Origin: Armatimonadota bacterium
GTDB taxonomy: Bacteria; Armatimonadota; Zipacnadia; Zipacnadales; UBA11051
Length of the DNA: 64,000 nt
Direction of reading: 5' to 3'
Assembly: GCA_013178155.1 (NCBI GenBank)
Contig: JABLXH010000030.1
Coordinates: 1-64,000 of the forward strand
Position numbers and translations under genes: made by a program. Shown here piece after piece: positions 52,342-60,318 of this stretch; positions within the stretch are counted from its first letter, which is position 1, and each line of letters starts with the position of its first letter. The notes under the pieces are model-generated. The model saw only the letters and a list, made by a program, of their open reading frames with translations. It searched no databases and had not been told where the DNA came from.

Positions 52342-52382
52342 CCGCGTCCGCCCGGTAACCCAACCCGGACGGACGCAGTTGC
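52338..52382 (-). terminator. Terminator-like hairpin after the glycosyltransferase gene
   Basis: GCAACCGCGTCCG (52338-52350) pairs with CGGACGCAGTTGC (52370-52382) with one mismatch, and CCCGG-type bases extend the stem. Read leftward it ends the glycosyltransferase operon and overlaps the next promoter; there is no good T-run. Confidence 0.6.
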
Positions 52383-52471
52383 GGCTGAACTTCCGTCGCA
52401 CCAGGTCACTCTCCCAGTACCCAGTGAGACGAATCCCGGCCTCTCCGGGTTCGCCGGCCACAACACCGTGC

Positions 52472-53602
52472 TCAGCCGCTTCCCGCTCGCCAGAGCAAGT
52501 CATGGACGCGTCGCGCCAGCACCGGCAGGCTATAGTGCGCCAGGACGCCCGCCCTGCCCGCCTCACCAAGTTGGCGCCGGTGTAGCGGCTCCCGCGCCAT
52601 CACGATCAGCAGTCGCGCCAACGTCTGGGGGTCTCCCTCGGGGAAGACCATTCCGCCGCCGGTGACGCGTATCAACTCCGGAATGAAGCCCGAACTGGAC
52701 CCCAGGACAGGCACACCGCAGGCCATAGCCTCGCCCAAGACCCGCCCAAACTGCTCCTTCCAGCGTCGAGTCGTCAGCGACGGTAACACTACCACGTCCA
52801 TCTCATGGTAAGTCCGGGTCATCTCCTCCTGCCGCACGCTGGGCCGCCAGGTGACGCTACCGGGCCGCAGCCAACGCCCAGCCAAAGCCCTCAGCCGCTC
52901 CCGCTCTGGTCCATCGCCCACGATCAGGAGGCGGAGATCGGACTCCTCCAACTGCGCCCGCTGGCAAGCGGCTATCAGGCAGTCGAGACCCTTGCTGCGC
53001 ACCAGACGCCCTGCGTAGCCCACCGTGAAGGGGCGCGCTGGCTGCCGGACCTCGGGCGGGGTGAACAACTCCGTGTCGATCGGGTAGTAGACGATGGTGG
53101 CCTCACCCCCGTAGCCCTTTCGGCGGGCCACGTCGAGGCACTCCTGAGACGTGGCGGCGGCGCTATGCGCGTTCCGCAGCACGTCGCGCTCAATCCAGTC
53201 AAAGGGCGGCGGGTAGCGCCTGTAGACGTTCTGGCGCAGCGCAATCACCAGCCGGAACCCCAGGCTCTTCTGAAGCCGCGCCACCTGCCATGCCACCAGA
53301 CTGTGAGGGTCCTCGTCGAGGAAAACCACGTCCGGGCGTAAGCGCCGCAGGACAGCCTCCAGCGCCGGGTACATATGCAGATGCAGGTCCCCGGAAAACC
53401 GTACCGGCAGCGGGAGGGCCTGTTCCGCCAACTGCGGCAAGGGTCTGAACTCCACGGGACCATGCAGTGAGGAGTTCCATCGGGCCGGCGCAATGAGAGT
53501 CAGGCGCAGGTCGGCATGGGACGCCGCGGCCGCATAGATGGCCTGGTTAGGCGGGATGACACAGGAGTGGCCGATCACCACGACCTGGACTGCCGAGGCC
53601 AT
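52472..53602 (-). CDS. Glycosyltransferase, GT4-like (GT-B fold)
   Basis: The protein has 376 residues from ATG 53602, which shares a base with the upstream stop (TGATG), so translation is coupled; a GTG three bases earlier is an alternative. The N-terminal Rossmann-like half starts VVVIGHSCVIPPNQAIY and contains VVFLDEDPHSLV. The C-terminal half carries FTVGYAGRLVRSKGLDCLIAAC, LLIVGDGPERERL and FGRVLGEAMACGVPVLGSSSGFIPELI, the donor-binding E-x7-E motif of GT4 retaining glycosyltransferases. No signal peptide or membrane helix is seen. It sits last in a trio of glycosyltransferases, indicating assembly of a surface glycan or glycolipid. Confidence 0.87.
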   Translation of the reverse strand: MASAVQVVVIGHSCVIPPNQAIYAAAASHADLRLTLIAPARWNSSLHGPVEFRPLPQLAEQALPLPVRFSGDLHLHMYPALEAVLRRLRPDVVFLDEDPHSLVAWQVARLQKSLGFRLVIALRQNVYRRYPPPFDWIERDVLRNAHSAAATSQECLDVARRKGYGGEATIVYYPIDTELFTPPEVRQPARPFTVGYAGRLVRSKGLDCLIAACQRAQLEESDLRLLIVGDGPERERLRALAGRWLRPGSVTWRPSVRQEEMTRTYHEMDVVVLPSLTTRRWKEQFGRVLGEAMACGVPVLGSSSGFIPELIRVTGGGMVFPEGDPQTLARLLIVMAREPLHRRQLGEAGRAGVLAHYSLPVLARRVHDLLWRAGSG

Positions 53603-54738
53603 CACCGACGCCCCTTGCGTAACACAGCCTCGATCTCGGCGGCCTGCCGGTCCCAGGAGAACTGCAGGGAAGACTGATGGGCCGCCTCGCCCATCCGGCG
53701 CCGGAGCTCGGGATAGGCAGCCAGCTCGTCCAGGCGGGCTGCGATGCCCAGGGGATCGGCGCCGATCAGGTAACCGCTCACTCCATCCTGGATCAGCCGC
53801 TCAGCGATGCCCACGCGACTCATGAGCACCGGCAGCCCGCAGGCCGCCGCCTCGACCGCTACCAGGCCAAATCCCTCATGGGGGTGGCCGGGAAACAGGA
53901 AGGCGTCAGCGGCCAGGTAGTATTCCCACGGGCGGTCGGTCGGGGGGAGGAAATGCAGGCGCTCCGTGACTCCCAGGCTCTCGGCTTGGCGGCGGAAGGG
54001 CTCTGGATCGTCTCGCCCGGCGAGGCAGAGGTGCACCCGGCGGCTGCAGTGCGCCAGCGCCTGTACAGAATCCGTGGCGCCCTTCTCGAGCCATCTCCCG
54101 CCCCGGAACAGCGCCAGCAAGTCCTCCTCGGCCAGGCCAAGGTTTTCGCGGATCCGCGGACGGCAGAGATGGTGGGGGTCGGGACGGAAGCGGTCATGGT
54201 CCACGCCGTTCTCGCAGACCACGATGTCCTCCAGAGGGACGCCATGGGTCTCGCTGAGTTCCCGCGCCAAAGCGCTCGAGACAGCCATGACGCGCCCGGG
54301 CCCACACCGCCGCAGAGCCCGGGCCTCCAGACCGGCAGTCACGCGGTACCACCAGCCACGCAGCAGCCTCTCGACGCGCCCCGGCGGCACCATCTGCCAG
54401 TACACGTCCCGCGTGTACTGCCACCGCCGCGCCTGGGCGATGTGCACCAGCGCAAAGCTCTGGTTGAGCGCGTTGCCGCCCTGGGACAGTACGGCATCGA
54501 AGCGTCGCGGGCGCACGCCAAGCCAGGACCGGACCACGATCCACAGCGCTGCGACGGCAAAGGAGGCCACCGGGGGGCGACGGAAGCGGTGAACGATGAC
54601 CTCTGGCGGAATGTCACGCGCTGCGTAGCAGAACAGGTGGACCTCATGCCCGGCCACCAGGCGGGCAACCAGTTCGGCCACCACCCGTTCCTGGCCGCCG
54701 GTCTTGTTCACATCCTCAGCGATGACCGCGATCTTCAT
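53602..54738 (-). CDS. Glycosyltransferase family 4
   Basis: The protein has 378 residues from ATG 54738, overlapping the upstream stop as ATGA. The GT-B pattern is clear: MKIAVIAEDVNKTGGQERVVAELVARL at the N terminus, then VVCENGVDHDRFRPDP, LFRGGRWLEKGATDSVQALA and HPHEGFGLVAVEAAACGLPVLMSRVGIAERLI, with the E-x7-E donor-binding motif in EGFGLVAVE. The acceptor domain includes SQGGNALNQSF. It is an intracellular membrane-peripheral enzyme adding a sugar to a lipid-linked or glycan acceptor. Both neighbours are glycosyltransferases translated in close coupling. Confidence 0.89.
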   Translation of the reverse strand: MKIAVIAEDVNKTGGQERVVAELVARLVAGHEVHLFCYAARDIPPEVIVHRFRRPPVASFAVAALWIVVRSWLGVRPRRFDAVLSQGGNALNQSFALVHIAQARRWQYTRDVYWQMVPPGRVERLLRGWWYRVTAGLEARALRRCGPGRVMAVSSALARELSETHGVPLEDIVVCENGVDHDRFRPDPHHLCRPRIRENLGLAEEDLLALFRGGRWLEKGATDSVQALAHCSRRVHLCLAGRDDPEPFRRQAESLGVTERLHFLPPTDRPWEYYLAADAFLFPGHPHEGFGLVAVEAAACGLPVLMSRVGIAERLIQDGVSGYLIGADPLGIAARLDELAAYPELRRRMGEAAHQSSLQFSWDRQAAEIEAVLRKGRR

Positions 54739-55715
54739 CGCGCTTTACACCTGCGCCCGCCGCTGGCCCAGGTCCACATCCCCGCCAGTGCCCCCCTCAG
54801 ACTCGCGCTCAGCGCCGCGAACGCCTCTTTCGGACGCCTCAGGGCCCGCGCTAACCCCAGGAGCAGTCCCGGCCGCAACCTTGATCCGACGAGCATGATA
54901 TAGAACGCAGACACCGGCCTCAAGAACCAGGGCTGGTGCTTGAGCACCACATACATCCAATCATGGGCGTCCAGGTAGGTCAGGCGCAAGTCCTGCAGGT
55001 CGCGCCCGCCAGGATTGTCCAGCCGCGGGGCCGGATAGTGGTCCACCTTCGCCTCCGGGTCATAGATCAGCTTCCACCCGTGTCGGCTGAGGCCCAGGGA
55101 GACGTCGGTGTCGTTGTAGTGAGGGCCGCGGATGCAGGGGTCGAAGGGGGGGAGCAAGGTGCGCCGAAAGGACATATTGACGCCCTTCAGATGGTCCACC
55201 GGTCGCGGTCCGCCGGGCGTCTCGCAATGGTGGTTGCCTACCACGCGCCCGTACCAGGTCAGTCGGCCGACCGCGCGGGCGGCCGCGGGTACAGGCTCAG
55301 GCGTGGCCTCGTGGACCACATCGCGACCCCCGACCCCACCCACTCGTGGGTCGGCATAATGGGCTATCAGCCGCCCCAACCAGTCCGGGCGCGGTACGCA
55401 GTCGTCATCCGGGAAAGTGACCACGTCGCCGGTCGCCACTGCCAGCCCGGCGTTCAGCGCTGCAACCTGTCCCGACTCTGAGACCAGCACCAGCTTCAGC
55501 CCCGGATCCCCGGTAGGAGCGCTCCCCTGAACGCGAGCTCCGTTGGCCGTCCACCTCTCCAGGGCCTCAAGGCTGGCGGTGTCGTTGTCGCGAAGAACTA
55601 CCACAATCTCCTCGGGCGCCCGCTCCCCGGCCAGTAACCCCTTCAGGCAGCGCAGCAGGCTGTCTGGGCGGCCATAGCTGGGCACGACGGCGGTCACGGT
55701 GAGCGCCTCAGACAT
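54735..55715 (-). CDS. Glycosyltransferase family 2
   Basis: The protein has 326 residues. The GT-A core is N-terminal: VTAVVPSYGRPDSLLRCLKGLL, VVVLRDNDT, SGQVAALNAGLAVATGDVVTFPDDDCVPRPDWLGRLI (D-x-D-like metal site in PDDDC), then VNMSFRRTLLPPFDP and YNDTDVSLGLSRHGWKLIYDPEA with the acidic base region (ND-T-D). It belongs to inverting GT2 enzymes that elongate polysaccharides such as rhamnans or O-antigen. A hydrophobic stretch near residue 270 (AFYIMLVGSRLRPGLLLGLA) may anchor it to the membrane. It is first of the trio, 69 bases after the frameshifted carboxypeptidase-regulatory-repeat gene. Confidence 0.88.
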   Translation of the reverse strand: MSEALTVTAVVPSYGRPDSLLRCLKGLLAGERAPEEIVVVLRDNDTASLEALERWTANGARVQGSAPTGDPGLKLVLVSESGQVAALNAGLAVATGDVVTFPDDDCVPRPDWLGRLIAHYADPRVGGVGGRDVVHEATPEPVPAAARAVGRLTWYGRVVGNHHCETPGGPRPVDHLKGVNMSFRRTLLPPFDPCIRGPHYNDTDVSLGLSRHGWKLIYDPEAKVDHYPAPRLDNPGGRDLQDLRLTYLDAHDWMYVVLKHQPWFLRPVSAFYIMLVGSRLRPGLLLGLARALRRPKEAFAALSASLRGALAGMWTWASGGRRCKAR

Positions 55716-55784
55716 GAGGCCGGGGTTTCGCTGCCGCGGCAGGTCAGGCCTCCTTCGGGGGGCGTCGGCCCCGGGGGTCCGCGC

Positions 55785-56627
55785 CTAGCGCGGGTAAGTG
55801 AGGACAACCTCCTGATTGGGCTGACTTCCCGGCACCAGCGGCTCGAGTGAAAGGAGGCCGCTGCCTTTGGGGCCACCGCGAACGCCATAGGGTAACCCCG
55901 CGACCAGGCCCTGCAGAGCGAAGCGGCCGTGAGCGTCTGCGGTGAACTTCGCGTCGACCAGTGTGTGAGGCAGTAGCCTGCGCTCCAGAGCTCGAAACTC
56001 CGGCGAGCCCTGGTGCATGACCAGCTCCGGCAACCAGACCTGCCACTCGCTGTCAACCAGTGTCTCGCCGGATCGCCGCTGGATCGTCACGTTCACGCTC
56101 ACCGGAGGCCCCAGCACCAGGGTCACGGCCGGCGTTGCGTCAGGGTCCACGGTGCTGGCCCCAAACAGCGGTCGTGTGGCATCGGCGGCGATGACGGTTA
56201 CCGTCCCCTTCAGTGGCAGATGCGAGAGCACCGCCCTGCCCGCCTCGTTCGTCAGGACTGGGGCGGCAAGGCCGCAGACATAGACTTCAGCACCCCCCAT
56301 TGGCCTGTCCTCAGTGTCTTTGACCGTCACCTCCAGGCTCCGCCCCACCAGGTCCAGCACGGCGGGCGGCATGCGCAATTGCTGGCCCGGCTGCAGGTTC
56401 AGGGGTACGCCACGGCTCCACCAACCGTCACCCACCGCATAGTCCCAGCAGTCTCTGGAAGCCGTGAGGTCGCAGTCCACCCGCGGCGGCAGCGGCCCTA
56501 GACGCGCGATTCCCTGGGCATCGGTCTCCGCGCTCAGCATCATGAAGGGGAAGCGCTGGTTCCCCTTCACATACGCGGAGAAGCTGATGCCTCCAGCGGC
56601 TTGCCCTCCGGCGTCTGCGCCGTACAC
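55785..56627 (-). CDS. C-terminal part of a frameshifted carboxypeptidase-regulatory-repeat protein
   Basis: This frame continues the 56567-58063 protein after one base is lost near 56586-56600. The join gives PEGKPLE then GISFSAYVKGNQRFPFM, a natural strand of the same repeat family. Further carboxypeptidase-regulatory-like repeats follow: SLEVTVKDTEDRPMGGAEVYVCGLAAPVLTNEAGRAVLSHLPL and SVNVTIQRRSGETLVDSEWQVWL..., ending in a strand-rich tail (LQGLVAGLPYG). The opening GTG at 56627 lies in the shifted frame and has no ribosome site, so it is not a real start. The function is that of the whole: a secreted protein of beta-sandwich modules. A genuine pseudogene cannot be separated from an assembly error. 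Confidence 0.6.
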   Translation of the reverse strand: MYGADAGGQAAGGISFSAYVKGNQRFPFMMLSAETDAQGIARLGPLPPRVDCDLTASRDCWDYAVGDGWWSRGVPLNLQPGQQLRMPPAVLDLVGRSLEVTVKDTEDRPMGGAEVYVCGLAAPVLTNEAGRAVLSHLPLKGTVTVIAADATRPLFGASTVDPDATPAVTLVLGPPVSVNVTIQRRSGETLVDSEWQVWLPELVMHQGSPEFRALERRLLPHTLVDAKFTADAHGRFALQGLVAGLPYGVRGGPKGSGLLSLEPLVPGSQPNQEVVLTYPR

Positions 56628-58063
56628 CAGACGTACGCAGCGGGCTGCAGGGCCATTTCCAGGACCCTTTGGCTGTTGCCAAAGGGCGCGACGGCGATCT
56701 GGTCACGAAACGGGTCACGCGCGATCACGTAGCCGCCCTGCTCGATGAACGAATCGGTCGTGTCGAGGCGGAAGGCTCCCGACGGTTGCACGGCGGCCCA
56801 GGTGTGCGGGCGGCCGCCATACTCCCCCAGGTAGGCGAACCACACGATGACCCCGGTGGCCGGCCTACCCTCCGGGGTAAGCACCACTCCGGTCACCGCC
56901 GCCGGTGGCTGCACCACGAAGTCCACGCCCTCCACCACATCGCCCTCCGCCAGCTCCAGGCTGCGCTGCTGGCCCTCCGGCAGGCTGTACATACGCTGGG
57001 CCCGCACGGATACCTCGTGAGTACCGGGCGGCAGTCGCAGCTCATAGCTCCCGTCTGCTGCCGACTCGGTCGTGATCTGCGTGGGTAGCCAGTCAGGCGC
57101 ACCACCCCACACCCACATACCGGCCACCGGACCGCCTGTGCTCGCGTCAGTGACCTTCCCGCGCACGAGTGCCCCCGGTGTGAGTTGCAGGTCCTGGCCC
57201 GCGGTCTCGACCCCCGACTGCACCGGCACCTGGCGCAGCGGCAACGCCACCAGACCCTCCGCCCCGCTAACCCGCACGCCGTAGTTCCCGGCGGGAAGAT
57301 GCCGGAGCGTGTACGCCCCGTGCGGCCCCGTCCGTGTGGTGTCGCCGCCGAACCAGCCGCCAGCATTATCGTGCTCGCGGATGGCCCTGACCTCCACATC
57401 AGCAACCGGCTGGCCGTCCAGCAGCACCCGGCCGCTGATGCGCCCCTCGGGGACCATGGTTACGGTCAGCTCGGTGCCGGTATCCTCCGCGAGCTGGACC
57501 GCCACAGAGGCCAGACCCTCGGCCGCGATGTTCAGCGACAGACGCGCTTCGGCCAACAACCCCTTGAAGCGCACTATGCCCTCGGCATCGGTCACGCCGT
57601 CCAGCGGTCCCGCGTCCAGGAAGAAGAACGGCATGATGGCGGTGTCGCTGTTCGGTGCGACGCTGACGACATGCACCGCCACCCCGGCAACCGGGCTGCC
57701 ATCCGCGTCCACGGTCTTGACCGCAAAGACCACCGGGTCAGCGCCCAGGCGTATGGCTACCGGCAACCCCGGCATGGCGTACTCCATCCCCAGCGCCAGG
57801 CCCGGGTGCACGGCCAGAATCCCGATCGCCGAGCCGACATACGCCATCTCAAGCTTGAGGTCGAATCGCCCGCCTGCGTCGGTGGTGGTCTCCACCAGTT
57901 GCGACGGCTCCTCCGCCCGAACGTCGCGAGCCATGACCACAGCCCCGACGACGGGGCGGCCGTCAGGACCAAGAGCAGTGCCGGTGAAGGTCGCGGGGTC
58001 ACACCGTGCGAGGGATACGGCCAGGAGCAGTGCCGCAAAAGCGGCAAGGCGGGTGGCAGACAT
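56567..58063 (-). CDS. N-terminal part of a secreted carboxypeptidase-regulatory-like repeat protein (frameshifted)
   Basis: ATG 58063 has GGGAGGGG 6 bases upstream and opens a signal peptide (MSATRLAAFAALLLAVSLARC). The chain consists of at least five repeats of the carboxypeptidase-regulatory/CNA-B-like fold, each beginning with a pattern such as TFTGTALGPDGRPVVGAVV, ISGRVLLDGQPVADVEV, VRGKVTDASTGGPVAGMWV and VTGVVLTPEGRPATGVIVWF and ending in a G-x-Y/F-x-L-R strand. This fold occurs in adhesion, TonB-linked and secreted enzymes; here only the repeats are present. The frame breaks at ~56590 and continues in the 55785-56627 frame, giving a protein of about 750 residues if joined. It is upstream of, and probably co-transcribed with, the glycosyltransferase trio. 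Confidence 0.72.
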   Translation of the reverse strand: MSATRLAAFAALLLAVSLARCDPATFTGTALGPDGRPVVGAVVMARDVRAEEPSQLVETTTDAGGRFDLKLEMAYVGSAIGILAVHPGLALGMEYAMPGLPVAIRLGADPVVFAVKTVDADGSPVAGVAVHVVSVAPNSDTAIMPFFFLDAGPLDGVTDAEGIVRFKGLLAEARLSLNIAAEGLASVAVQLAEDTGTELTVTMVPEGRISGRVLLDGQPVADVEVRAIREHDNAGGWFGGDTTRTGPHGAYTLRHLPAGNYGVRVSGAEGLVALPLRQVPVQSGVETAGQDLQLTPGALVRGKVTDASTGGPVAGMWVWGGAPDWLPTQITTESAADGSYELRLPPGTHEVSVRAQRMYSLPEGQQRSLELAEGDVVEGVDFVVQPPAAVTGVVLTPEGRPATGVIVWFAYLGEYGGRPHTWAAVQPSGAFRLDTTDSFIEQGGYVIARDPFRDQIAVAPFGNSQRVLEMALQPAAYVWCTAQTPEGKPLEASASPRM

Positions 58064-58118
58064 GCCAACCCCTCCCAGGCTGTGCTTGTCGGCCGTCACC
58101 TTGAGTGGCAACCGCGCG

Positions 58119-58135
58119 CCAGGGGAGTTCCCTGG
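58119..58135. terminator. Short hairpin after pheT
   Basis: CCAGGG (58119-58124) pairs with CCCTGG (58130-58135) around GAGTT. It lies in the 88-base gap after the leftward pheT gene; there is no T-run. Confidence 0.45.
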
Positions 58136-58151
58136 CTTGCGGTCGCGATGA

Positions 58152-60293
58152 TCAGTAGTCCCGGAACCGGGCCTGGGTCTTCGAAGTGACTGTGTCCTTG
58201 ATCCGCTCGATGAGAGCATCCACCTCGTCGTCCGTCAGGGTGCGGTCATCGGCGCGGAAGGTCAGGCGGTAAGCCAGGTTCTTCATACCTGCGCCCAGGC
58301 GCTCGGCGTTGACGAACAGGTCAAAGACCGCCACGTCGCGCAGGTACTCGCCGCCGGACTGCAGGATGAGTGTCTCCAGGGCGGCGGCATCGTGGGCCGC
58401 GTCGTCAGGGCAGACGAAGGCCAGGTCGCGCAGCAGAGCCGGGAAGCGCGGAAGCTGGCGGTAGGGCTTGTACTCGCACGCTGCCGCCAGCAGCGGCTCC
58501 AGCTCCAGTTCAAACAGGTAGACCCTGGCCGGCAGGTCGTAGCGCTGCTGCACCTCGGCGGTCGCCTCGCCCAGCACGCCGATGGGCTGCCCAGCCAGCA
58601 GCAGGTTCGCGCAGCGGCCCGGGTGGAACGCAGGATGATGGGCACGGCCAAAGCTGGTCCCGGTCACACCCAAGGCGTCGCAGACCTGCTGGACGATGCC
58701 CTTGACTGTGTAGAAGTCCGGCACCTGCGGACCTCCAGCGACCTGGCCCCGGTCCAGGGTGCTTTTCCAGTCCGAGGTAGCCATGGAACCCATCAGTACG
58801 CCCGCCACGCGCAGCGGTTCGTCAGGCAGGGGTTCGGCCGGCCGTGGCAGGAACACCTTGTTGATCTCATAGAGCGCCACGTCGGTGACGCGCTGGCGAA
58901 CGTTGGTCTCGCACGCCTCCAGCATGGCCGGCAGGAGTGTGGTGCGCATGTGGGTCTGGGTCTCAATCATGGGGTTGCCGAGAGCCAGCATGTTGCGCTC
59001 GGGGGCCTCCTGCGGCAGGCCGAGGCGGTCCAGGTCGCCGGGTCCGAACACCGAGAACGACAGGGTTTCATTGAGACCGCACTGGCGCAGCACCTCGCCC
59101 ACTAACCGCACCTGTTTCTGTCGCCGGGTGAGCACGCCGCTTTGGGCCAATCGCCCCGGAACGGTCAGCGGCAGCTTATCGTAGCCGTGGACAATGATGA
59201 TCTCCTCGATGAGATCCACCTCGCGCTCAATATCCCAGCGCAAGCGGGGCACCTCCACCTGCAGCCCCTCGGGGCACGGGGTGACCTGGCAATCAATCGC
59301 CCGCAGACACCGAGCCATCTCATCCGCTGACAGGTCCGTGCCCAGCACCGCGTTGCAGCGCCGGGGGCGCAGAAGGATGCGCCGGGGGGAGAAGTCCTCG
59401 GCGCAGGCATCGAGAGCCTTGCCGACGACCTCGCCGCCGCAGGTCGCCAGGATCAGGTCAGTCACCCGGGCGATGGCTCTCAGGGTGCCGTTGGGGTCCA
59501 CATGCCGCTCAAACCGGTAGCTGGCCTCGCTGGTGAGCCCCAGTCGCAGCGAGGTCTTGCGGATAGAGGTCGGATCGAAGTGAGCGCTTTCCATGAGCAC
59601 GCGAGTGGTATGGGGCCCGACCTCAGTGCTGGAGCCGCCCATGACGCCGGCCAAAGCGATGGGCCCGGCGGGGTCGGTGATCAGCAGATCCTCAGCGGTC
59701 AGGTTGCGCTCCTGCCGGTCCAGCGTCTCCATGCGTTCGCCGGCCATGGCGCGGCGCACGATGATGTGTCCGTCGCGCAGTCGGTCGTAGTCGAAGGCAT
59801 GCAGTGGCTGGCCCAACTCCAGCATCACATAGTTCGTGCAGTCAATGACGTGTGACAACGGCCGCATGCCAGCGGCTTCGAGGCGGTGGGCCAACCACTG
59901 GGGCGAGGGGCGCATGGTCAGGCCCTGCATCAGCAAGCCCGAGTAGCGCGGGCAGCCCGCCGGGTCGGCCAGCTCAATGGTGACCCGACCGTCGCTCACC
60001 AGCGTCTGGCCGGAGACCGGCTCTGCCACCAGGTTCCACGGGATGTCTGGCAGCTTCCACGAAGTGCCGAGTACCGCTGCCGCGTGGCGCGCCACGCCGA
60101 TCATGGAGAGCAGGTCACCGCGGTTGGCGGTCACCTTGGTGAGCAAGACCTGGTCGCTGGCCGTGCCATCCTCGGAAGTCCACTGCTGAACCTCCTCCAC
60201 CTCCAGCCCACCCATCGTCAGCGCGTGCGCCAACTCCGTGGCCGTGATCTCGGCCTCGAGGTAGTCCATCAGCCAGCCGTACGGTACGCGCAT
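58152..60293 (-). CDS. pheT: Phenylalanyl-tRNA synthetase beta subunit lacking the B2 domain
   Basis: The protein has 713 residues from ATG 60293 with GAGGGA upstream; the frame upstream is open but unrelated. B1 begins as usual (MRVPYGWLMDYLEAEITATELAHALTMGGLEVEEV), then after only ~15 residues continues directly into VTANRGDLLSMIGVARHAAAVLG. The ~110-residue EMAP-like tRNA-binding B2 domain that normally sits there is absent, which explains the length (typical ~800). B3/B4 (YVMLELGQPLHAFDYDRL, VMGGSSTEVGPHTTRVLMESAHFDPTSIRKTS), B5 (RRCNAVLGTDLSADEMARCL), the B6-B7 synthetase-like part and the C-terminal anticodon-binding B8 (FDLFVNAERLGAGMKNLAYRLTFRADDRTLTDDEV) are intact. It partners PheS, encoded 25 bases upstream. 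Confidence 0.92.
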   Translation of the reverse strand: MRVPYGWLMDYLEAEITATELAHALTMGGLEVEEVQQWTSEDGTASDQVLLTKVTANRGDLLSMIGVARHAAAVLGTSWKLPDIPWNLVAEPVSGQTLVSDGRVTIELADPAGCPRYSGLLMQGLTMRPSPQWLAHRLEAAGMRPLSHVIDCTNYVMLELGQPLHAFDYDRLRDGHIIVRRAMAGERMETLDRQERNLTAEDLLITDPAGPIALAGVMGGSSTEVGPHTTRVLMESAHFDPTSIRKTSLRLGLTSEASYRFERHVDPNGTLRAIARVTDLILATCGGEVVGKALDACAEDFSPRRILLRPRRCNAVLGTDLSADEMARCLRAIDCQVTPCPEGLQVEVPRLRWDIEREVDLIEEIIIVHGYDKLPLTVPGRLAQSGVLTRRQKQVRLVGEVLRQCGLNETLSFSVFGPGDLDRLGLPQEAPERNMLALGNPMIETQTHMRTTLLPAMLEACETNVRQRVTDVALYEINKVFLPRPAEPLPDEPLRVAGVLMGSMATSDWKSTLDRGQVAGGPQVPDFYTVKGIVQQVCDALGVTGTSFGRAHHPAFHPGRCANLLLAGQPIGVLGEATAEVQQRYDLPARVYLFELELEPLLAAACEYKPYRQLPRFPALLRDLAFVCPDDAAHDAAALETLILQSGGEYLRDVAVFDLFVNAERLGAGMKNLAYRLTFRADDRTLTDDEVDALIERIKDTVTSKTQARFRDY

Positions 60294-60318
60294 TGCAGTC
60301 GTCCCTCTCGGTCTCCGT

